Shown here in pieces: positions 51,601 through 60,600 of a stretch of 64,000 nucleotides of DNA (the first letter of the stretch is position 1; the number at the start of each line of letters is the position of its first letter). The stretch lies in NCBI GenBank assembly GCA_035048485.1, contig CM068582.1, positions 37,809,596-37,873,595 on the forward strand. The letters run 5' to 3'. The stretch comes from Pteria penguin (Eukaryota > Mollusca > Bivalvia > Pterioida > Pteriidae). The notes beneath the pieces are model-generated. The model was not told the origin of the DNA. It ran no database searches and saw only the letters and a program-made list of their open reading frames with translations. Made by a program: the position numbers and the translations under genes.

Positions 51601-54600
51601 GGTCCCAAAATCTTGTTCCCTTTTCATTTCTGAAGGTATATATCATAGAGACCTAATTATGGTCTCATTTTGTTATATAGGTGGTCTAGTTGTGCATGTG
51701 CAATTTTGGTATGGTCCGGACCCCCTGGGCTCCCAGAAAGGGGCGTGGTCCCAAAATCTTGTTCCCTCTTCTATTCTTAAGGTATATGTCCCAGAGACCT
51801 AATTATGGTCTCATCATGTTTGGTATGTGATCTAGTTGTGCATTTATTATTTTGGCCTGGTCCGCCCCCCCCTGGGGTCCCACAAAAGGGCGTGGTCCCA
51901 AATTCTTGTTCCCTCTTCTGTCCTTAAGGTATATGTCCCAGAGACCTAATTATGGTCTCATTTTGTTGGATAGGTGGTCTAGTTGTGCATATGCAATTTT
52001 GGTCAAGTCCGGACCCCCTGGGACCCCACAAAGGGGCGTGGTCACAAAATCTTGTTCCCTCTTCTTTTCTGAAGGTATATGTCCCAGAGACCTAATTATG
52101 GTCTCATCATGTTTGGTATGTGATCTAGTTGTGCATGTATAATTTTGGTCTGGTCCGGACCCCCTGGGGTCCCAAAAAGGGGCATGGTCCCAAAATCTTG
52201 TTCCCTCATTTTCTCTTAAGGTATATATCATAGAGACCTAATTATGGTCTCATTTTGTTGGATAGGTGGTGTAGTTGTGCATGTGCAATTTTGGTCCGGT
52301 CCAGACCCCCTGGGACCCCACAAAGGGGCGTGGTCCCAAAATCTTGTTCTCTCTTCTTTTCTTAAGGTATATGTCCCAGAGACCTAATTATGGTCTAATC
52401 ATGTTTGGTATGGGATCTAGTTGTGCATGTATAATTTTGGTCCAGTCTGGATCCCCTGGGGTCCCACAAACGGGTGTGGTCCCAAAATCTTGTTCCCTCT
52501 TTTTCTCTGAAGGTATATATCCTAGAGACCTAATTATGGTCTCATTTTGTTGGATAGGTGGTGTAGTTGTGCATGTGCAATTTTGGACCAGTTCGGACCC
52601 CCTGGGGCCCCACAAAGGGGCGTGGTCCCAAAATCTTGTTCCCACTTCTTCTCTTATTGTATATGTCTGTGAGACTTAATTATGATCTCATCATGTTTGG
52701 TAGGTGGTCTAGTTGTGCATGTGCAATACAAAACATACATGTGTGGTCCAAATATATTTTTACCCCTTCTTCTCTGAAGGTAAATTGTTGTTTGAGTAGA
52801 GGATAACAGTAGAGCTCCAGTCTCGACAGAGACATCTGGTTTGTCAGTACATGTATATCTAGAATGTAGACTTCGTCTATTACCAAACCAAAGGGAATGT
52901 GGACTCCTGTTTATTTATCAATATTGCATTATCAGAAGGAAGACCTTTATGTAGTAGGAAATCAACACATTGTAGTGTGATGATCTTATATGTGTAGCAG
53001 GAAGGTTGAAAAATCATTGGCCAGACCGGGACTCGAACCCAGGACCTTCCGCTAATAAGGCGGATGATCTACCAATTGAGCTATCTGGGCCAATGTCCCA
53101 GTCTGCCACACACCTCCCCTGCCAATCTGAGGTTTCCCCGAAACCTCACACCAAGTCCTCCTCTCACAGTGGCATACAACCTCTGCCAACTGATGAGAGT
53201 TGGTGGAACCTCCAAACTGTAGCAGGAAGGTTGAAAAATCATTGGCCAGACCGGGACTCGAACCCAGGACCTTCCGCTAAGAAGGCGGATGCTCTACCAA
53301 CTGAGCTATCTGGGCCGATGTCCCAGTCTGCCACATATGAAGCAGGGTAACATACCTGTACATAAAATGTTTATCAAATAATGGAATTACATGCATATAA
53401 AAAGTTTACACAAGAACATAAACTTCAGCAAATCATTATGGGTAATCAAGAGGTCTCTTTTTGTTTCTTTTGTCTCTAGACAAGTCATGAATTAGGATAT
53501 TTTTCAGTTAATCATACTTTTCTATGAAATTTAGTGCTTTGTTTTAACTTTTATTTTCTTTGTTGGACTTACAGATTTGAAAGACTGCAAGAACATGCTT
53601 TGTTGTGCCTAAACAATCTTGTAAGTTCCTTGGACCAAGTAATTCTTGGTGGACTAACAAGATTACATGAGGTCTGGTTGGGACTTGTTCAACTCTCCAC
53701 CTCAAAAGATGGTAAGTATCACCTTGTTGTATGTGTATATATGTAGAGCACAGTTAAATATACATGTATTTTATATGTATAGAGCACAATGACATCAATA
53801 TAATACATGTATAGAGCACAGTAAAATGCGTATGATACATGTATAGAGCACAGTGACATCATTATACTACATGTACAAAGCACAATGACATGCATATAAT
53901 ACATGTATAGAGCACAGTGACATTATTATGATAATATAGAGCATAGTGACATCAATATAATACATGTATAGAGCACAGTGACATCAATATACTACATGTA
54001 TAGAGCACAGTGACATCATTATACTACATGTATAGAGCACAGTGACATCATTATACTACATGTATAGAGCACAGTGACATCATTATACTACATGTATAGA
54101 GCACAGTGACATCAATATTATAATATAGAGCATAGTGACATCAATATAATACATGTATAGAGCACAGTGATTTCAATATAATACATGTATAGAGCACAGT
54201 GACCTCAATATAATACATGTATAGAGCACAGTGACCTCAATATAATACATGTATAAAGCACAATAACATGCATATAATACATGTATAGAACACAGGGACA
54301 TCATTATTATGATAATATAGAGCATAGTGACATCAATATAATACATGTATAGAACACAGTGATTTCAATATAATACATGTATAGAGCACAGTGACCTCAA
54401 TATGATACATGTATAGAGCACAATGACATCCATATAATACATGTATAGAGCACAGTGACATCAATATAATACATGTATAGAGCACAGCGACATCAATATG
54501 ATACATGTATAGAGCACAGTGACATCAATATAATACATGTATAGAGCACAATGACATCAATATAATACATGTATAGAGCACAGTGACATCAATATAATAC

Positions 54601-57600
54601 ATGTATAGAGCACAGTGACATCAATATAATACATGTATAGAGCACAGTGACATCAATATAATACATGTATAGAGCACAGCGACATCCATATAATACATGT
54701 ATAGAGCACAATGACATCCATATAATACATGTATAGAGCACAGTGACATCCATATAATACATGTATAGAGCACAGTGACATCCATATAATACATGTATAG
54801 AGCACAGCGACATCAATATGATACATGTATAGAGCACAGTGGCATCAGTATGATACATGTATAGAGCACAGTGACATCAATATAATACATGCATAGAGCA
54901 CAGTGACATCAATATTATATATATTTAGAGCACAATGACATCAATATTATACATGTATAGAGCACAATGACATCAATATTATACATGTATAGAGCACAAT
55001 GATATCGATATAATACATGTATAGAGCACAATGACATGTATATAATACATGTTTAGAGCACAATAGCATCATTATTGTATGTGTATAGATCACAATAACA
55101 TTCATATGATACTTGTATATAGCACAATGACATGCATATGATACATGTATAGAGCACAATGAGATGCATATAACACATGTATAAAGCACACTGACATTCA
55201 TATGATACATGTATATAGCAAAATGACATGTATTTGATACATGTATAGAGCACAATGACATGTATATGATATATGTATAGATCACAATAACATGCAGATT
55301 ATACATGTACAGTAAAACTTGCTTACAGTGAAATTCAGGGGATGCCAGTAAAAACTTTGTAACCGTAATTCGCTATATTGATATAGCGACCTTTGTTATA
55401 CCTTATAACAAATTCATACTACACAAAGTAGGAACGATGAGTAGGTGCTGAACTCTTAATATACAAAAGAGTAAACAAAAACGACCAGATAATTTGAACT
55501 TGTTCAAAAGAATTTGCAGATTTTGAATTATTTTTGTTTGACATGAAGAAAAGATTCAATGGATGACAAATTTTGAAACATGCTGAGAGAAACATCTTCA
55601 TATGTTTCTAAAAGTCTTCTCACATTTTCTAGGGCCAAAGGCCCCCACTGGCTCTTTGTAGGGTGGGTTCAAGTGGCTCTGTGACGGAATCTGACTGTTC
55701 GTCCTGGCCAAGTATATCGGCCACAATGTCATCGTCATACAGCGATTCCGTCACCACAACATCGTCATCTACATGTACAAAGTCTTCCATAGTAACCCCC
55801 TGTTCACCAAGTTTAAATTTTATTTCGCCAATTCTAGCCAACGGCAAATCAGCCTCGTCAAAATCATCCTCATCAATGTACACTTTGAATAATTTCATAT
55901 TTTGTTTCCAATGTTATGGCCTTCCTCTTTCTACCTGGGGAAGCCATGATTGTGAATAACAAGCCCATATACAAAGTGTTTGTCAAAACAATTGAATTAT
56001 GTAATTTTATCTTAAATAGTATTACAAACACTAAGGTACATTAACACTAGTAACCAAGTATTACTGTGAAACCAGGCAATTAACCATGTCATCGAGTATA
56101 CATGTATTAGCTTACTGGGAATATGCAAACAAACATAACACTCTTGAAAAGTACATAATGCTTTGGTCTGTTTGGAAAACAGAAATCGGAAGTTTTTACT
56201 TCACTATAAACATTGAAATTTAAGCTTTATTTCAATTTTGGGGGACCAGAAAATGTATAGCATACATGATTTGTGATATTAATAAGTGGTCTACATTACC
56301 TAGCATTACAGAGAGTCAGTTTACTTGAAGCTGTCACTAGTGCAATAAGGGCTGTAGTAGAGAAGTTGGCTGAACTTCAGTCTGAAAAGGTAAGCATCAC
56401 CTAGATGTTTTAATTCTCCGTTAGAAAAGTGTCATATATGGTCACTTACCTTAGTTGCCATGCTTGGTTTATCAGTATAAAGTGTAATCAAGGTAGATTT
56501 ATCTGATATAAGTCATTTGCCAAAAATTTACTTCAAAATTTTTTTTAAAAAATTATAGATTTTAATCAACTATTAGGAGAATACCAGAAATAGAATAACA
56601 AGGATTTCATGGTACATCATATTTGTTTCTTGGAGAAAGATGTCACATGCTTCTTGAGTTCTTTTGATTTATATCACAGCTTAGGAGCTTAGAACCTGGT
56701 GATATGCAGTATTTGTTTGAGATGGCTCAGCAATGCCAAACAAAAGAGGTGCGAGTCCATGCCATTCGTACTGTATCCACCATTGGAGTTCTGTTTAGTA
56801 AAGACCCTGAACCAAAGCCCTTGCTCAAGGTAACTTGCTACTCAGCTCTTCCATAGATTTATCAATACATATTATTTCTAATTTATAGTGCTAAATGTTT
56901 TGTATCTCAATTCATTGTATTGATTTAGATCTATAAAGCTGCAACCTTGGTAGACTTTTCTTATTTAGTTGCTTTAGTTGATCAGGGGAAAACAGAACTT
57001 TTAAGAATCTGGGTCTGGTGCCATAAACTGAGAAAATACTTAAGTCATTTATTTCATTTTCATTTTAATTTATTCCATTATCAAATGTTGAAATGAATTG
57101 TCAAGGAGAATGGTTTAATTCTATTTATCGATATAATAAAGTATGATATATATATATACTTTTTTACTGAAAACTAGCATCATGTCCCAGAAAGTCTTTT
57201 TACGTATCATATGTGTTTGCAGGATATAGGACTATTTCTTTTAGAGGTATCTTGTAAAGACACTGAGTTATGGGTGGTAGCAGAGGCTCTGGATTGTATA
57301 TTTGATGTATTTGGTGAGGACCATCTAGATTCTCTTGATAAAGAAATACGTTTGACAGAGAGATTAAAGCAACTTGTACCTATGCTGAAGTCAAAGGTAA
57401 GTGTATGTTATTAAATTATCACACCTCGGACACAATTGTCACATTTTATTGGGTAAAAACATGTCATGTGGTGACAATCTATGAGACTATAGGGGGTCAG
57501 TAAAATTTCTTAGGGGGCAATATGGCCGCTGCCTGTCCTTTTCGTTATCGCCAACTATATAAAGAAAAAATAGTCCATCCACAGTTGTTCAATGAATGTT

Positions 57601-60600
57601 TTCGAGTTACCTCCCTCACTTTGTGTGATGTCAGATAAAGTAAAGCGTCTCAGCGACCTAGTTTATTGACAAGTATGGCTCATTTTGGGCAGACAATACT
57701 ACTGGAAATCGACAAGAAAAGAATGAATATCCATGCATTTATTCATTCATAACAGGGTATAAAAACTTCCTCAGTGCTATAAAATAGTTATATGGTTTGT
57801 TACTGACCTTCCACAGAACCATAGAGGGTCAGTAAAATCCATAGGGGGTTCAGCGTTCAATCTTATCCACTATCAATTTTACTGACCCTCTATGGTTCCA
57901 TGGTAGGTCGGTAACAAACCATATAACTAATGATACAGGCCTTTTGTTCTGAGAAATTATTCACTTTCAAATCATTCAAGGTCATGCTCCCCAAGAAGAT
58001 TTTGTTTTACTGTATGTATGTATGTATCAAAGGTCAAGTTCATTCTGAAATTTCACAATTGTGCCAGGGTCAAATCATTTGAATTTAGGTCATTCTTGAC
58101 ACAATTTTTACTGCTAAAGGTCCATGATAAAAGTCAGGCATATGTTAAGGTTGCCTTCATTGAAATATATATGTAATTATTAGTTTTTAAGTGAAAAGGA
58201 GGAGGATTTACATGTTATTGACTTTTTCTTTGAAGGGATAATAAAGGGTAAGAATGAATAATGCATGGTTTCATATGATAAGTTTCCTAAAATGTTGCTT
58301 TGTTTTGACTTGAGCCCTCTAAGAAAGGATCCAGGTGGACAGATCAAATGGTGTAGAATACCTTGATGCAGAACTTGTGAATGAAATAGAATGATTTTGA
58401 ATGATTTAGAATCAATAGTAACAGTATAGGGAATACTGCTGACATGAGTTGCGTTTATGCCCCCAGGATCAAGGATTCAGGGACATGTTTTTTTAGTTTT
58501 TTGGCCTGTCTGTCTTTTTGTCTCTGGCAAAAACTTTAACATTGGTTATAACTTTTGAATTGTAAGAGGTTAGCTTTCATATTTCACATGCATATTCCTT
58601 GTGACAAGACCTTTCCGTTGGTGCCATAAATTTGATCTCATGACCTTGACTGTGACCTTTGACCTACATTTCAACAACTTAAAGGGGAAACTTTTTGACC
58701 GAATGGTTGAAGCCATGTGATTACGTTGGGGGCATGGTTTAACTGGTCACCGAAAACACTGCTTGTCTCCAGCTCGGGTATTGTCTAAAGGCACTTGGTA
58801 AACGGGGTATTGGGTATGCCTGGAGGCGCATGGAAAGTGGTGTGAACATGCTATAGTTTGGTGTAAACAATGTGTATGGTTTGAATAGGTAATAAAAAGT
58901 ACATTCTGTAGTCCCAATTATCAGAGATATACATACACATATACACATGTGTATATATGTCTCTGCAATTATGATGATTCTAGTAGTGTTTTATTTTTTC
59001 ATTTTGATTGGTTTTATTACTTTTAGGGGATGGTGTATTTGATGTATTCATTTGTTTAGATCTCTATTCGGAAAGTTTTATTTTGAAAGAGTTTGAGGAC
59101 ATTTGCCAATATTTCTTCGGTATTTTATACGAATTACACGATTACACGATTGGGCATAATTTCCTCCCAATATCCATGGAACTACCATACAAATCTATTT
59201 CGCCTGCTGTCCAGACTGACTTTCCGAGTCTTTCTCTTTCTATGATTACGATGGTGAAGAGGAACATCAGATTCTGGTCATCACACCTGCCAGTTGCGAT
59301 CATCTATCACGCAGGGTGACAAAAAGCAATCTGGGCATTCATGTTCCATTTCAAGATGTGGAATGAGAGGCTCATTGCCAGGGATTTGGTGTCCACAATC
59401 TGTCAAAGGGCTGGCCGAATATTTGTCCAGTCCCAGCCATTGTTTGCAAAAAATGCCTGTAACATTTGAAGCTCATCAGGTGATAGATTAAAAGTTATGG
59501 TGTTCATTATTGGGTTTTAGAAACAGAATGATGATATGTGGAAGAGATTCAGATATATTAAAATGCTTTCTCATAATTAATTTTCTAATTTCAAATTTTA
59601 CTTTGTTCTCTTCATTATGTTAATTACGTTTATTAATTTCCTTTCCTTATAAAAACAATGCATTAACATTTTCAGAGAATCAATACGTGATTGACAGCTT
59701 CAAATTATCACTATCTGCTAACTATCCAAGTAAGAGGCGGGGCTTACACCTTCCCCTTTAACATTTGTTATAATTTTTGATTAGAAAGAGGTAGGGCTAT
59801 CATATTTCACATAAGTATTCCTTGTGACAATACCTTTACATCAACACAGAAATTTTTGACAATGACCTTTGACCAATATTTCAAAGATTTGCCTTAGTGG
59901 ACTTTGTTGTCGGCTCGGGGCATTCATGTTCCACATACACATCATGTTACATTTGGCTTGTTGATATGTTTTCTGATTAATATGATTACATTGTCAGTTA
60001 GCTCAGTATTTTTGACTACATAGCATTATCTTATCATAAGGGAAAGAGCCCTTTTGAATTTGGGGTCAAAAGGTCAAAGGTCAAGGTCACAGCTGATAGA
60101 AAAGACTGAAGATTATTTGTTTCCAGGTGATTTTCATATATTATCTTATATCATTAACTGCTCATCAGAATTTGATCATATTCCCCATAGTTTACAGGTC
60201 AAATTGTTTTAAATAGAGGTAATTTAAAATCTTATCAATAGGGCAGGATGCCTTTCGAGGGTTAGTATGTCAAAAGGCAAGGTTACTGCTGATATTATGT
60301 ATAGGAGTTGTGGCCCATGAAACTTATAATTTAGGAATGCTTTGTTGCTACTATGAAATAAGCCCACAGTGGGAGCATATGTTTTACAAACTTGCTCTAG
60401 TACTTTACTGGATTGTTCCTGTTTGTTTAGTTGTTTATTTCATCAGATACAAAGCTAAAGGCTTTCAGTGTTTATCTAGTAGGTATAATTTATACGTGTC
60501 AACTTTGATAGGGAGGGATGTATTTGTTGACATGATTCAGTTGCTGACTGAAGATTCATTTTCACCTTAGGGTGCTTAGAGATGTCTGTATGTATGGCAG

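Noticed and set aside
51259..52886. Several overlapping ORFs on both strands at 51.3-52.9 kb
   Set aside because: They repeat with the 147-bp unit and are open by composition only.
53180..53215. Hammerhead ribozyme (CTGATGAG then GGAAC)
   Set aside because: The GAAA core and a third helix are missing; it lies in the spacer between the two SINE copies.
53019..53315. Two tRNA genes (anticodons TAT and TCT)
   Set aside because: U at position 37, an acceptor mismatch, a shared SINE-like tail and degraded relatives nearby indicate SINE heads.
54589..55306. Minus-strand ORFs rich in MYYIDVIVLYTC
   Set aside because: Repeat translation of the 32-bp array inside HEATR3 intron 14.
59008..59319. A 103-codon plus-strand ORF
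   Set aside because: It is antisense to the Cys-rich remnant of the TTAA element and shows no domain.
60310..60570. An 86-codon ORF with a hydrophobic helix in HEATR3 intron 17
   Set aside because: No homology recognised, no splice support and AT-rich repeat surroundings.
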